64,000 bases of DNA from Micromonospora sp. DSM 45708 (GTDB taxonomy: Bacteria; Actinomycetota; Actinomycetes; Mycobacteriales; Micromonosporaceae): positions 4,588,001 to 4,652,000 of the forward strand of contig NZ_CP154796.1 in assembly GCF_039566955.1 (NCBI RefSeq), given 5' to 3'. Each line of letters opens with the position of its first letter. Positions within the stretch are counted from its first letter, which is position 1. The position numbers and the translations under genes were made by a program. The notes under the pieces were generated by a model that saw only the letters and a list, made by a program, of their open reading frames with translations, was not told the origin of the DNA and did not search any database. Shown piece after piece: positions 8,842 to 18,257 of this stretch.

Positions 8842-9192
8842 TCAGCCGGCGGTGCGGTCGAGCAGTTGCAGCAGATCGTGCGCGGCCAGCTCGACGTCCT
8901 TGTGGTGCCACTCCGAGGCGCGGTAGACGCAGGCGATGAGCCCGGAGCGGTGAACGCGGCGGAAGTCGCCGTACGCGAAGGCGTAGCGCCCCTTCGTCTC
9001 CTCGCTCGCCCCGTCCGTGCAGGCGAGGAACCAGTCGCCGTACTCGGCCCACGAGTGCGCGTCGAGGTAGGCGTTCTCGTCGGCGGCCCGGGGCTGCGCC
9101 TCACCCCAGTCGCTGTCGAGAACATACTGTCGGGCTTCGATGAGCCGCCGAGCGCGGGCGACGGCCGCGCTGTTCACCGAGTACGAGGCCAT
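8842..9192 (-). CDS. Conserved actinobacterial hypothetical protein (116 aa)
   Basis: ATG 9192. The sequence (MASYSVNSAAVARARRLIE, SDWGEAQP, YAFAYGDFRRVHRSGLIAC, YRASEWHHKDVELAAH) matches a small, highly conserved protein I recognise from many Streptomyces and Micromonospora genomes, where it has no assigned function. It is soluble, helical and Trp/His-rich. It stands alone with no operon partner visible. Confidence 0.85.
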   Translation of the reverse strand: MASYSVNSAAVARARRLIEARQYVLDSDWGEAQPRAADENAYLDAHSWAEYGDWFLACTDGASEETKGRYAFAYGDFRRVHRSGLIACVYRASEWHHKDVELAAHDLLQLLDRTAG

Positions 9193-9424
9193 GACCGTCA
9201 GGATTCCCCGGAATGCGATCTGCTACGCCTCACGAACCCCGCGCGCTCAAAAACCCGCGGTGTCCGGCAGGGCTGGAACACCTGTTGCCGAGGCCCGTCG
9301 GACGCGCTGGCCGAGAGTGCTGCGTGACGTCGGCGCCGTCCCGCTCTGGATCGTGCTGCTGCTCGTGGTCGATGTTGCCGGAGCCGCTGTCCCCGATCCC
9401 GCACCCCCGGGCCTGCTCCCAGCG

Positions 9425-9901
9425 TCACACCCGGGCCTGGGCGAGGTCGCCGCCGGCGGTGGCTCGAATGGTCCGGGGCCAGGTCCATGCGGCGCGCAGG
9501 ATGAAGGCCAGGAGCAGCACCTCGAGTCCGATGGAGAGGCCGTAGAAGTAGGAGTAGGTCCAGGACTCGCCGTCCGCGTTGTACACCGAGACGGGGATGT
9601 AGAGCGTTGCCACGACGAGGTTGGTGGCGCGGTTGACCCGGGCGGGGAGTGTCGCGGAGAGCAGGATCATGAGGATCGGGATGGCCATGAGCGTGAGCGA
9701 AAGGGCGACAAAGGTCGGGCCGGTGTCGAACTCATGAACGACCCCGACCAGGATGTCGTCGATGAAACCGGGCTTGTACAGGGCGAGGTAGTCGACGTAG
9801 ATGTAGAGGAACATGAAGCTGGCCCAGGCCGCGGCGAGCTTCGCCTGGACCGGGATGTGCGCTTCCTGGAGCGCACCGGCTGATTTGTCGGTTCTGGTCA
9901 T
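9425..9901 (-). CDS. DUF6326-like four-helix membrane protein (158 aa)
   Basis: ATG 9901, chosen because GGAG sits 5 bp upstream; a GTG directly before it would be too close. Four hydrophobic segments are visible (near AWASFMFLYIYVDYLALY, FVALSLTLMAIPILMILL, NLVVATLYIPVSVY and LSIGLEVLLLAFILRAAW). The pattern with an early YVDYLALYKPG motif fits the DUF6326 family of small membrane proteins, by recognition. It diverges from the sensor kinase at 10086 across 184 bp, so the two-component system may regulate it. Confidence 0.75.
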   Translation of the reverse strand: MTRTDKSAGALQEAHIPVQAKLAAAWASFMFLYIYVDYLALYKPGFIDDILVGVVHEFDTGPTFVALSLTLMAIPILMILLSATLPARVNRATNLVVATLYIPVSVYNADGESWTYSYFYGLSIGLEVLLLAFILRAAWTWPRTIRATAGGDLAQARV

Positions 9902-10085
9902 CACGTCTCCTGTTGCTGGCGTCAGCCGGGTGGCTCACTCGATGTCTCAACCATGACCAGCGTTGCCGGGCGCCACATCCGCTTGCGGGCTCGCGCTGTC
10001 CTGGCCGCCGGCACGGGACCTCCGCCGTACTTTCGACTGATCCGACCGAGCGGCGGCCCCCCTACGTTGTCCGGGAGGGGGAAGC

Positions 10086-11219
10086 ATGCTTGCTGGGATC
10101 TGGGCTGAGCCGCGCCCCGCACGCCCGCCGGTGCGGGTCTGGCGGGACTGGGCACTGTCCTCGGCTCTTGTCGCGATCTCGCTCGTCGAGGTACTCCTGC
10201 GCGACGACAGGGCATGGGCGCCGCTGCTGGTCGGTGTCAGCGTCGTGGTCGCGGCGTGCCTGCTGTGGCGACGCACGCGACCGCTGGCCGCGGTCACCGT
10301 TGCCTTCGGAGCCGTTCTCGCGTTCGACATCGCGAGGATCGCGGTCATCGATACCACCGGCCTGCTGGGCATCGGCGGTCTGCTGGTGTTGCCCTACGCC
10401 CTGCTGCGCTGGGGGGCAGGTCGCGAGGCTGCCCTCGGGCTCGGCATCATCCTGATCTGGCTACCCGTCACCCTCATCGCGGACCCGACCTCACCCGCGG
10501 AGAAGGTCGCCGGTTACGGCTTCTTCCTGTTCTCGGCCGCGCTCGGCGCGGCAGTGCGCTACCGCACCAGAAGCCACGACCGCGACATCGAGCAGGTGCG
10601 GCTTCACCAGCGCAACGAACTCGCCCGCGAACTGCACGACACGGTCGGCCACCGCGTCCTGGCCATCGCCGTCCAGGCACAGGCAGGTCGCGCGCTGTCC
10701 GCCGCGGATCCGAAGCGCGCGCTGGCCACCCTGGTCACCATCGAGGAAGAGGCGTCCCGGACGCTCAAGGAGATGCGAGCCCTCGTGGGCGTGCTGCGCG
10801 ACGGAACGGACGCCGATCTCGCCCCCCGGCGAGGAGTGGTGGACGTCAAACGACTCGCTCGTCCCGGCGGCGAGGTGCTGGGCGTCCGCGTGCAGGTCTC
10901 CGGTGACGCCGAGGCCGTTGAGCCGGCAGTCGGCACCGCCCTCTACCTGATCGCCGCCGAGGCGGTCACCAACGCGACCCGCCACGCCTCCGGCGCCACC
11001 CACGTCACCGTCGACGTCACCGCATCCCGCAGCCAGGTGCACCTGCGAGTGCACGATGACGGTGAGGCGACCACGACCAGCTCGCCGCACGCCGGCTACG
11101 GGCTGCGCGGCATGGCCGAGCGGGCGAGCCTGCTCGGCGGCACCCTCCGGGCGGGACCTGACCCGGACGGCGGCTGGAGCGTCGACGCCAAGCTGCCCCG
11201 GACGGCGCGCACGTCATGA
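10086..11219 (+). CDS. NarL-type sensor histidine kinase (377 aa)
   Basis: GGGAGGGG precedes ATG 10086. Five or six N-terminal membrane helices (about residues 22-160) are followed by a HisKA_3 dimerisation box, ELARELHDTVGHR, whose phospho-accepting His is residue 184. An HATPase domain follows (AEAVTNATRHA, YGLRGMAERASLLGG). This is a DesK/NarX-like kinase with no large extracytoplasmic sensor, so the membrane domain probably does the sensing. Its stop overlaps the response-regulator ATG. Confidence 0.92.
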   Translation: MLAGIWAEPRPARPPVRVWRDWALSSALVAISLVEVLLRDDRAWAPLLVGVSVVVAACLLWRRTRPLAAVTVAFGAVLAFDIARIAVIDTTGLLGIGGLLVLPYALLRWGAGREAALGLGIILIWLPVTLIADPTSPAEKVAGYGFFLFSAALGAAVRYRTRSHDRDIEQVRLHQRNELARELHDTVGHRVLAIAVQAQAGRALSAADPKRALATLVTIEEEASRTLKEMRALVGVLRDGTDADLAPRRGVVDVKRLARPGGEVLGVRVQVSGDAEAVEPAVGTALYLIAAEAVTNATRHASGATHVTVDVTASRSQVHLRVHDDGEATTTSSPHAGYGLRGMAERASLLGGTLRAGPDPDGGWSVDAKLPRTARTS

Positions 11220-11872
11220 CCATCCGCGTGTTGGTCGCTGACGACCAGGACATCGTCCGGGCAGGGCTCTGCATGATCTTGGACGCCCAACCGGGCATCA
11301 CCGTCGTCGGCCAGGCCGCCGACGGTCGCCGGGCGATCGCCATGGCCCGTTCGCTGCGTCCCGACGTGTGCCTGCTGGACATCCGCATGCCCGAGGTCGA
11401 CGGGATCGAAGCCACCCGCCAGCTCGCTGGCGCCGACGTCGCCGACCCGCTGCCCGTCGTCGTCATCACCACCTTCGACCTCGACGAGTACGTCTACGGC
11501 GCGCTGAAGGCAGGCGCCCGAGGCTTCCTCCTCAAGGACGCCGGCGCCGAGATGCTCGCCCAGGCCGTCCAGGCCGCCGCCCGCGGCGACGCCCTGATCG
11601 CACCGAACATCACCGCGCGGCTCCTGTCCTCCTTCGCGAACAGCCGCCCGCGCTCGATGCCACCTGAGCCTGTCGAGCCGCTGACGGCCCGCGAGGAACA
11701 GGTCCTGCTGGCTGCCGCTCGCGGGCGGACCAACAGCGAGATCGGCGACGACCTGTTCATCAGCCTCAGCACCGTCAAGACCCATATCGCCGCTCTGATG
11801 CGTAAGCTCAACGCCCGCAATCGCGTCGAGATCGTCATGTGGGCCTACGAGACACGCCGCGTCGACACCTGA
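11216..11872 (+). CDS. LuxR/NarL-family response regulator (218 aa)
   Basis: ATG 11216 overlaps the kinase stop. The receiver domain has acidic DDQ residues near position 9-11 and the phospho-acceptor Asp55 (LLDIRMPEVDG). The C-terminal LuxR-type helix-turn-helix reads LTAREEQVLLAAARG, then NSEIGDDLFISLSTVKTH. It forms a standard pair with the kinase. The obvious nearby candidate target is the divergent membrane-protein gene at 9425-9901. Confidence 0.93.
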   Translation: MTIRVLVADDQDIVRAGLCMILDAQPGITVVGQAADGRRAIAMARSLRPDVCLLDIRMPEVDGIEATRQLAGADVADPLPVVVITTFDLDEYVYGALKAGARGFLLKDAGAEMLAQAVQAAARGDALIAPNITARLLSSFANSRPRSMPPEPVEPLTAREEQVLLAAARGRTNSEIGDDLFISLSTVKTHIAALMRKLNARNRVEIVMWAYETRRVDT

Positions 11873-12208
11873 CCGGCGCCCGCATACTCGAATCGCGGAA
11901 ACAGGAGCACCCGGGAGCCGGCTAGGCAGGGGACTGCAAAGCCGGCCGTTCGGGCGATGCGAAGGATACTGCGAAACGGAGTGTCCCCGGTCGGTGGGGA
12001 CCCGGCCCCACCGATCCGGCCAGGCTATCGGACGCCTTCGGGGCATGTGCCAAAGGTGATCGTGGGGAACTGATGCGGGGCGCTGCTTTCTCGCCTAAGA
12101 TGCGTCACGTAAACATCGATGTTAATCAATGGTAAGCCTCGGTGGTCGAGGCCAGTTCACTGGCAACCACGGGCCCCGCATTCACCGACCCCGATTGGAG
12201 TACCCCGG
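11873..12208. other. Intergenic region with palindromic operator near its right end
   Basis: 336 bp with no coding potential. It is G+C-rich until about 12095, then becomes A+T-richer (TAAGATGCGTCACGTAAACA) around the palindrome at 12112. This is probably the promoter region for the secreted sugar-protein genes that follow. Confidence 0.5.
12112..12123. promoter_or_regulatory. Perfect 12-bp palindrome AACATCGATGTT, likely operator
   Basis: AACATCGATGTT is fully self-complementary, A+T-rich in a G+C-rich context and 86 bp before the start of the SMP-30-like gene. The length and central CG suit a LacI-family operator. The regulator is not in the immediate neighbourhood. Confidence 0.55.
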
Positions 12209-13276
12209 ATGAACTGGCGTCCAACCATCGCCGCACTCACCGGCCTGTGCCTCGCGCTCGCCACCGCACCAGGCCCCGCCGGGGCCGCACCCGCACCCCC
12301 GGCATCTCGGCGTGCCGCTCATGTGAACGTTCACACCGACTCGCTCGCCGGCCCACCCGGCGCGCCCCCCGGGGTCTGCCCGGGCGGCACCGGCTACGGC
12401 CCACCCCTGCCGGCCAGCTCCGTGTCCGCGACGAAGATTCAGAGCGGGTTCTCGTTCCTCGAAGGACCGGTCTGGATCGCCGACGGCGGCTACCTGCTGA
12501 TGTCCGACATGGCCGCGGGCACCGGGCCGAACAACGTGCAGCCCTCCACGATCCGCCGGTTCACCCCGCCGGCGAGCTTCGACACCTTCATCGCCAACGC
12601 CGGCAGCAACGGCCTGGCGCTCAGCCCCGACGCCCAGCAGATCATCGCCGCCACCCACGACCAGCGGAACGTCTCCGCATACCGGCTCAGCGACCAGGCC
12701 CGCAGCACCGTCGCCGCCGACTACCAGGGCCGGGCGTTCAACTCACCCAACGACGTCACGGTCCGATCCGACGGCGTCGTCTACTTCACCGACCCCAACT
12801 TCCAGCGCGGCAACCGACCCGACCAGATGAGCGGACGCACCAGCGTCTTCCGCGTCTCCGGCGGCCAGGTGTCGCTGGTGGACGACCGGCTGCGGCAACC
12901 CAACGGCATCGCGCTCTCCCCGGACGGCAGCACGCTCTACGTGGGCGCCTACTCCGAGAACAAGATCTACAAGTACGTCGTCCAGCCCGACGGCAGCACC
13001 GGCACCCGCAGCGTCTTCGTGAACTACCTCGGCGGTCCCGACGGGGTCACCATCGACTGCGCCGGCAACGTGTACTGGGCCTCCGGCTCGGACGGGCTGA
13101 TCCACGTCTACTCGCCAGCCGGCGCGCAGCTCGGCACGATCCGCTCCGGCGGCACCGGCACCACCAACGCGGCGTTCGGCGGACCCGACCGGCAGACCCT
13201 CTACATCACCTCCGGCCGAACGAACGACTCCGGCCTGTACAGCGTGCGACTCAACGTCCCCGGCTACCCGTACTGA
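12209..13276 (+). CDS. Secreted SMP-30/gluconolactonase-like beta-propeller protein (355 aa)
   Basis: ATG 12209 (MNWRPTIAALTGLCLALAT) gives a Sec signal peptide ending near AGAAPAPP; TTGGAG lies 9 bp upstream. The mature part has propeller motifs of the SMP-30/gluconolactonase family: LEGPVWIADGGYLL, NSPNDVTVRSDGVVYFTDP, RLRQPNGIALSPDGSTLYVG and GPDGVTIDCAGNVYWAS. The conserved metal-site residues (Glu in LEGP, Asn in NSPND and PNGIA, Asp in GPDG) are present. The likely role is extracellular lactone or sugar-acid hydrolysis. It is probably co-transcribed with the sugar dehydrogenase 31 bp downstream, which would produce the lactone. Confidence 0.85.
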   Translation: MNWRPTIAALTGLCLALATAPGPAGAAPAPPASRRAAHVNVHTDSLAGPPGAPPGVCPGGTGYGPPLPASSVSATKIQSGFSFLEGPVWIADGGYLLMSDMAAGTGPNNVQPSTIRRFTPPASFDTFIANAGSNGLALSPDAQQIIAATHDQRNVSAYRLSDQARSTVAADYQGRAFNSPNDVTVRSDGVVYFTDPNFQRGNRPDQMSGRTSVFRVSGGQVSLVDDRLRQPNGIALSPDGSTLYVGAYSENKIYKYVVQPDGSTGTRSVFVNYLGGPDGVTIDCAGNVYWASGSDGLIHVYSPAGAQLGTIRSGGTGTTNAAFGGPDRQTLYITSGRTNDSGLYSVRLNVPGYPY

Positions 13277-13307
13277 CCAGGAACCTCGGAAGGAAGGAAA
13301 AGCACCC

Positions 13308-15047
13308 GTGCGGATTAGTGCTCACCAGCTCCGACACCGCGTCCCGCTCGCCCTGCTGATCTGCGCCGGCACCATCCTGACCGGCGTACCCGCCAACGCC
13401 GCGCCGGCCGCGCCGGCGACCGGGAGCCGGCAGGCGGCCCGGCTCGCCGCCGACACCAGCCCGCCCACCCGGCCGACCGGCCTGCGCAGCACCCGGCTGA
13501 CCTGCCAGTCCGTCACGCTCTCCTGGTACGCCTCCCGGGACAACGTCGGCGTCGCCTTCTACGACATCTACCACGACGGCCAGCTCGTCACCTCGGTCTC
13601 GGGACGGACGCTGACCGCCACACTCAGCGTCGTGCAGGGTGTCACCTGGGGGTGGTACGTCAACGCCCGCGACGCCGCCGGCAACGTCTCGCAGGCCAGC
13701 TCCACGCTCTCGGTCACGCCGCCGTTCTGCCAGCAGGACACGTCTGCGCCCAGCACGCCGACCAACCTGGCCACGACGGTCAACGGCACGGACGTGACCC
13801 TCACCTGGTCGGCCTCCACCGACAATGTCGCGGTCACCGGCTACACCATCCTGCGCAACGGTACGGCGGTCGGCTCCACCACCGGCACCGCCGGCAACCC
13901 GCCGGCGACCACGTTCACCGACACCGGGCTGACGTCCGACACCGACTACCGGTACACCGTGACCGCCCGGGACGCCCAGGGCAATGTCTCGGGGGCGAGC
14001 GCCGCGGTCACCGCGCACACCGGCTCGGGCTGCACGAGCCCGATCTGCGGCGCCACGGTGGTCACCACCGAGAAGGACCTGCCCTGGGGCCTGGTGCAAC
14101 TGCCCGACGGCACGGTCCTCTACGGCCGGCGCGACCTGTTCGACATCGTCGCCATGAACCCGGACGGCACCGACAAGCACAGCATCGGCACCGTGCCGAA
14201 CGTGGCCGGCACCAACGGCGAGGGCGGCGTACTCGGGCTGGCCGTCTCGGCCAACTTCACCACCGACCACTGGCTGTACATCTACCACACCACCACGACC
14301 GACAACCGGATCGTGCGCATCCGCTACGACGGCACGCTGCAAAACGCCACCGAGCAGGTGCTCGTCACGGGAATCCCGCGCAACAAGTACCACAACGGCG
14401 GCCGGCTGCGCTTCGGCCCCGACGGCAAGCTCTACGCCGCCGCCGGCGACGGACAGGACCCGGACGTCGCCCAGGACACCAACAACCTGGGCGGCAAGGT
14501 GCTGCGACTCAACCCCGACGGCACCGTGCCGGCGGACAACCCCTTCGGCAACTACGTGTGGAGCTACGGCCACCGCAACCCGCAGGGACTCGCCTTCGAC
14601 TCCCAGGGCCGGCTCTTCGAGCAGGAGTTCGGCAACAACGTGATGGACGAGACCAACATCATCGTCAAGGGCGGCAACTACGGCTGGCCCGCCTGCGAGG
14701 GCACCTCCGGCGACTGCGCCAACCCGAACTTCAGGGCCCCGATCCGGACGTACCCGGTGGCCGACGCCTCGTGCAGCGGCATCGCGATCGTCCGGGACGT
14801 GCTCTACATCGCCTGCCTGCGTGGTAACCGGATGTACCGTGCGGAGATCAGCGGCAACACGCTCACCAACCTCCAGCAGTACTTCGTCGGAACGTACTTC
14901 CGGCTGCGCACCGTCGAACCGACCCTCGACGGCAACCTGTGGCTGACCACGAGCACCGGCGGGGACAAGGACAGCATCCCGAACAACAGCAACGAGAAGA
15001 TCCTCAAGGTGACCCTCGGTGGGGCGGCGTCCGGCCCCACGAGCTGA
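13308..15047 (+). CDS. Secreted PQQ-type sugar dehydrogenase with two FN3 domains (579 aa)
   Basis: GTG 13308 with GGAAGG upstream. A signal peptide (about 1-32) is followed by two fibronectin type III domains (about 48-135 and 145-240; PTGLRSTRLTCQSVTLSW, PTNLATTVNGTDVTLTWS). A six-bladed propeller of the soluble aldose/glucose dehydrogenase family then follows, with LPWGLVQLPDG, GEGGVLGLAVS, YHNGGRLRFGPDGKLYAAAGD, YGHRNPQGLAFD and GGNYGWP. In that family such His and Arg residues contact PQQ and substrate. FN3 domains on an exported sugar oxidase suggest attachment to polymers. With the SMP-30-like partner it may oxidise an aldose to lactone and then acid. Confidence 0.88.
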   Translation: MRISAHQLRHRVPLALLICAGTILTGVPANAAPAAPATGSRQAARLAADTSPPTRPTGLRSTRLTCQSVTLSWYASRDNVGVAFYDIYHDGQLVTSVSGRTLTATLSVVQGVTWGWYVNARDAAGNVSQASSTLSVTPPFCQQDTSAPSTPTNLATTVNGTDVTLTWSASTDNVAVTGYTILRNGTAVGSTTGTAGNPPATTFTDTGLTSDTDYRYTVTARDAQGNVSGASAAVTAHTGSGCTSPICGATVVTTEKDLPWGLVQLPDGTVLYGRRDLFDIVAMNPDGTDKHSIGTVPNVAGTNGEGGVLGLAVSANFTTDHWLYIYHTTTTDNRIVRIRYDGTLQNATEQVLVTGIPRNKYHNGGRLRFGPDGKLYAAAGDGQDPDVAQDTNNLGGKVLRLNPDGTVPADNPFGNYVWSYGHRNPQGLAFDSQGRLFEQEFGNNVMDETNIIVKGGNYGWPACEGTSGDCANPNFRAPIRTYPVADASCSGIAIVRDVLYIACLRGNRMYRAEISGNTLTNLQQYFVGTYFRLRTVEPTLDGNLWLTTSTGGDKDSIPNNSNEKILKVTLGGAASGPTS

Positions 15048-15256
15048 GGGCGAGCCGGGAATCCGGCTGCGTTTCGGCCCAGAATCCCATTCCGTCCATC
15101 CTCCATTTCCGCTGAATTCACACTCACGCCACCCCCGAGTTCTAATAGCAAAATAGGCCGCCGCAGATGCTCTTGACAGCAGATCGCAGCTCAAGCAAAC
15201 TTGCTCACGTATAACTCATCGGGCGCTCGGTCCGCCCGCACTGAAAACGGGGAACG

Positions 15257-15745
15257 ATGCATACCAGACTCGCTCGGCGCATGCTATCGGCCATTGTCGC
15301 AGCCATTGCCGCTCTGTCACTGACTCCTGCGACCGCCAACGCCTCGCCCCCCGAGGCGTACACCGCCTGTCAGGACTTCGGCTCCGCAGATCCGGCACAG
15401 GCGATATTCGCATGCAATTTTATTGACTGGGTGCCGGGCCCCTCGATGAACACGATCCAACACAGCGGCACGATCCAGTTCGGCCCGAACGCGACCTCGG
15501 CAACGGGCTGCAAGGTCACCGCTTACGTGACGATCAATTTCTCGAGCACCTGGAAGACGCCCAAGGTGACGAGGGACTGCACGCAAGCCTTGGAGAACCG
15601 TTATTCAACGCTGAACATATGGTTCTGGGGCGGGGAGACATCCGGAAGCAGTGGCGTGGGGCAGATGTGTATCGACCTTTACTACAACTACTCCAACAGC
15701 TCAGGCTGGCAGCGGTGCCGGCAAACCGGCGTGTCATACCTGTAG
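15257..15745 (+). CDS. Small secreted hypothetical protein (162 aa)
   Basis: ATG 15257 (GGGGAACG upstream) begins a clear Sec signal peptide (MHTRLARRMLSAIVAAIA, cleavage near ANA/SPP). The mature chain of about 130 residues has four or five Cys, many aromatic residues and a beta-rich pattern (GCKVTAYVTINFSSTW, TLNIWFWGGE). The leader (15120-15256) and the gene are less G+C-rich than the neighbours, suggesting recent acquisition. The family is not recognised; it is probably an extracellular disulphide-stabilised beta protein. Confidence 0.75.
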   Translation: MHTRLARRMLSAIVAAIAALSLTPATANASPPEAYTACQDFGSADPAQAIFACNFIDWVPGPSMNTIQHSGTIQFGPNATSATGCKVTAYVTINFSSTWKTPKVTRDCTQALENRYSTLNIWFWGGETSGSSGVGQMCIDLYYNYSNSSGWQRCRQTGVSYL

Positions 15746-15782
15746 GGAAGATCCGTCTGCACGCTATCGACCCACAGACGCG

Positions 15783-15838
15783 GGCAGCCTGGGACCAGAT
15801 CGACAGGGTTACGGAACCTGTCGCTCGCCCAGGCTGCC
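15783..15838 (+). terminator. Nested two-stem hairpin after the secreted-protein gene
   Basis: The outer stem GGCAGCCTGGG / CCCAGGCTGCC (11 bp, perfect) encloses an inner stem CGACAGG / CCTGTCG and is followed by TTTCGG. It lies 37 bp after the stop and is well placed as an intrinsic terminator. Confidence 0.65.
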
Positions 15839-16216
15839 TTTCGGTTGCAACCATACGCGCGCTCGACTCGGAGAAACGCCTGAGCATCTTGTCCATCAGC
15901 CCACTCACAGGGCCCCGCCGATCGACGCGGCGAGCATGCGGCTCGAAGGAGTTGCAACGGGTCGCTGAGGCCGGAGGCCACCCAGGTCTGCCGATGCCGG
16001 GAAGACGTCCACAGCGTGAGCCGGGATGCTCTCGACGCGCCACCGGCCAACTGGCGGAAATTGCCGACCGCCGCCCCGGCCCCACCGCCGTACGCGCTCC
16101 GGTCAACTGACCGCCGGCCACCGGCGCCCGTCGGTGACCATGCGAAGAGCCGCAAAGGCGTTTCTCCGACTGGCGTTCCCTCCGTAGGATCACCGGCGAT
16201 CAAGGGGGATGACACG
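15839..16216. other. Intergenic region, no supported gene
   Basis: About 380 bp upstream of the 669-aa gene. Several open frames cross it, but none has a ribosome-binding site or consistent codon bias. It may carry the promoter for the phage-like pair. Confidence 0.4.
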
Positions 16217-18226
16217 GTGGGCGATTTCGAGCAGTTCGCGACGGATGTGACTTCACGTCTGTCCACCATGGCCAAGGGTGAGTTGTACGTCGTGGGCGAC
16301 GGTCTCGACCGGGACTCGCTCTGGCTCACCTTTCTCGACTCCTTCCCCGCCGGCACCAATCCGCGGTTCCGTGAGCGATCCGAGTACGACTGTTCGACCT
16401 GCCGCGGTTTCATCAAGCACTTCGGCAACGTCGTCGAGATCCACGACGGGCGGGTCCGTACCGTCTGGTCCGGGGTGTCGGGCTCCGACCCGGTCTTCTC
16501 CGTCGTCGCCGCCGCCTTGGACGAGTTCGTTCTGTCGCTGCCGTTGTCCACCGTCTTCCGGTCCGCTCAGGTGCAGTACGGAACGAAGACCACCCGAGCG
16601 CTGCGCGACGGCCAGGTCGAGGTGTGGCACCACCTGCACGGCCGGGTGGAGAGGCGGCATCGTACCGAGGACGTCGGCGCGGCCCAGGGCACCTTTGACG
16701 CCGCGGTGCAGGTCTTCCAGCGTGGCCTGACCGAGCTGACCCGGCCCGCTCTGGACACCGTCGTCGACCTTGTCGACGGCAACGCCCTCTACCGCGGCGC
16801 GGAGCATCGTCGGGCGGTGACCGAGTTCCGCTCGTTGCAGAGCCGGTGGACCCAGGCCGCCGACCGGCGTGCCTTCGTCTTCGCCAACGCCATGAACCCG
16901 GCGGCCCGGTTCCGCAACACGGTGATCGGCACCCTCGTCCAGGACCTCTCCGCGGGCGTCGAGCTGGAGCAGGCGGTCCGGTCGTTCGAGGCAAAGGTGG
17001 CGCCGCAGAATTACCAGCGCCCCACGGCGTTGATCACCCCGGGCATGGTCAAGGCCGCCATGAAGACCATTGCCGAGTTGGGCATCGAGGAGTCGTTGCA
17101 GCGACGGTTCGCCCGGCTGTCCGACGTGTCGGTCACCAACGTGCTGTGGGTCAACAACGACACGCAGGCACGGATGAAGGACGGCATCGAAGGGCTGCTC
17201 ATGCAGGCGGCCACCCCCAGGCCGTCGAGTGCGCTCCTTCGCGACGCCGAGCCGGAGGAGATCCCCGTGGTCTCCTTCCTGAAGGACATCCTGCCCGGTG
17301 CCGCCGCCATCGACCTCTGGGTCGCCAACTCCTACGAGCCGCGCTTCGTCAGCCTCACCATAGGCCGGCACCCCGCTGCTCCGCGGTTGTTCAAGTGGGA
17401 CAACGATTTCGGCTGGTCGTACGGCGGCAACGTCACCGACTCGATCAGGGAGAGGGTCAAGCGGGCCGGCGGCAACGTGACCGGCAAGCTGCGGGTGAGC
17501 CTGTCCTGGTTCAACCACGACGACCTCGACCTACACGTGTACGAACCCAACGGCGACCACATCTGGTACCAGGAGAAGCGCAACAAGCTGGACGTCGACA
17601 TGAACGCCGGCGGGGCGCTATCCCGCGAGCCGGTGGAGAACGTCACCTGGACCGACCGTGTCCCCGACGGTGAGTTCCGGATCGAGGTGAACCAGTACCG
17701 CAGGCGGGACAGCACCCAGGTCGGCTTCGTGATCGAGACCGAGAGCAACGGGAAGATCGAGCATTACCGCCACGAGCGCGCGGTCGGCCACAAGGAGACC
17801 GTCGAGGTCGGCCGGATGACGGTTACCGGCGGCGTGATCACCGCTTTCCGGCCGGGCAAGGACGTGCAGTCGGGCAGTGCGGGCAAGGAGTTGTGGGGCA
17901 TCACCACCGAACAGTTCGTACCGGTGTCCACCATCATGTACTCGCCGAACTACTTCGACGACAACGAGGTCGGCAACCGGCACTACTTCTTCATCCTGAA
18001 GGGGTGCGTGAACGACCAGCCGACGCGGGGGATCTACAACGAGTTCCTCCGCAGCGACCTGCAACCGCACCACAAGGTTTTCGAGGTGCTCGGCGACCGC
18101 ACCAAGTGCGAACCGTCTCCGGACCAGCTTTCCGGCCTCGGCTTCAGCTCCACCGTCCGCAGCTCTGTGGTCGCCAAGGTGACCATGACCAGCGGCCGGC
18201 GCCGCCTCATCAGCATCCAGTTCTGA
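16217..18226 (+). CDS. Large phage-like protein with DUF2135-like beta domain (669 aa)
   Basis: GTG 16217 with GGGGGA 8 bp upstream (VGDFEQFATDVTSRLSTM). The N-terminal portion holds a paired-Cys motif (EYDCSTCRGFIKHFG) after FPAGTNPRFRERS. The C-terminal part has a jelly-roll-like segment (LRVSLSWFNHDDLDLHVYEP, then VPDGEFRIEVNQYRRRDS) resembling DUF2135/YfaP-type domains. I recognise this pattern as similar to a large protein of unknown function carried by tailed phages, where a short partner like the next gene also occurs. This is memory, not a search. It stands here without other phage genes. Confidence 0.7.
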   Translation: MGDFEQFATDVTSRLSTMAKGELYVVGDGLDRDSLWLTFLDSFPAGTNPRFRERSEYDCSTCRGFIKHFGNVVEIHDGRVRTVWSGVSGSDPVFSVVAAALDEFVLSLPLSTVFRSAQVQYGTKTTRALRDGQVEVWHHLHGRVERRHRTEDVGAAQGTFDAAVQVFQRGLTELTRPALDTVVDLVDGNALYRGAEHRRAVTEFRSLQSRWTQAADRRAFVFANAMNPAARFRNTVIGTLVQDLSAGVELEQAVRSFEAKVAPQNYQRPTALITPGMVKAAMKTIAELGIEESLQRRFARLSDVSVTNVLWVNNDTQARMKDGIEGLLMQAATPRPSSALLRDAEPEEIPVVSFLKDILPGAAAIDLWVANSYEPRFVSLTIGRHPAAPRLFKWDNDFGWSYGGNVTDSIRERVKRAGGNVTGKLRVSLSWFNHDDLDLHVYEPNGDHIWYQEKRNKLDVDMNAGGALSREPVENVTWTDRVPDGEFRIEVNQYRRRDSTQVGFVIETESNGKIEHYRHERAVGHKETVEVGRMTVTGGVITAFRPGKDVQSGSAGKELWGITTEQFVPVSTIMYSPNYFDDNEVGNRHYFFILKGCVNDQPTRGIYNEFLRSDLQPHHKVFEVLGDRTKCEPSPDQLSGLGFSSTVRSSVVAKVTMTSGRRRLISIQF

Positions 18227-18257
18227 TCCGCTACCCAAATACTTCAGAGAGGGCACC

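Noticed and set aside
13251..15194. 647-aa minus-strand frame opposite the PQQ sugar dehydrogenase
   Set aside because: Valine/glycine/arginine-rich antisense without family features. The plus strand has a signal peptide and catalytic motifs.
15173..15215. TTGACA (15173) with TATAAC (15210) as a promoter pair
   Set aside because: The spacing is 31 bp, far from the 16-19 bp needed. Each may be part of another promoter but I cannot pair them.
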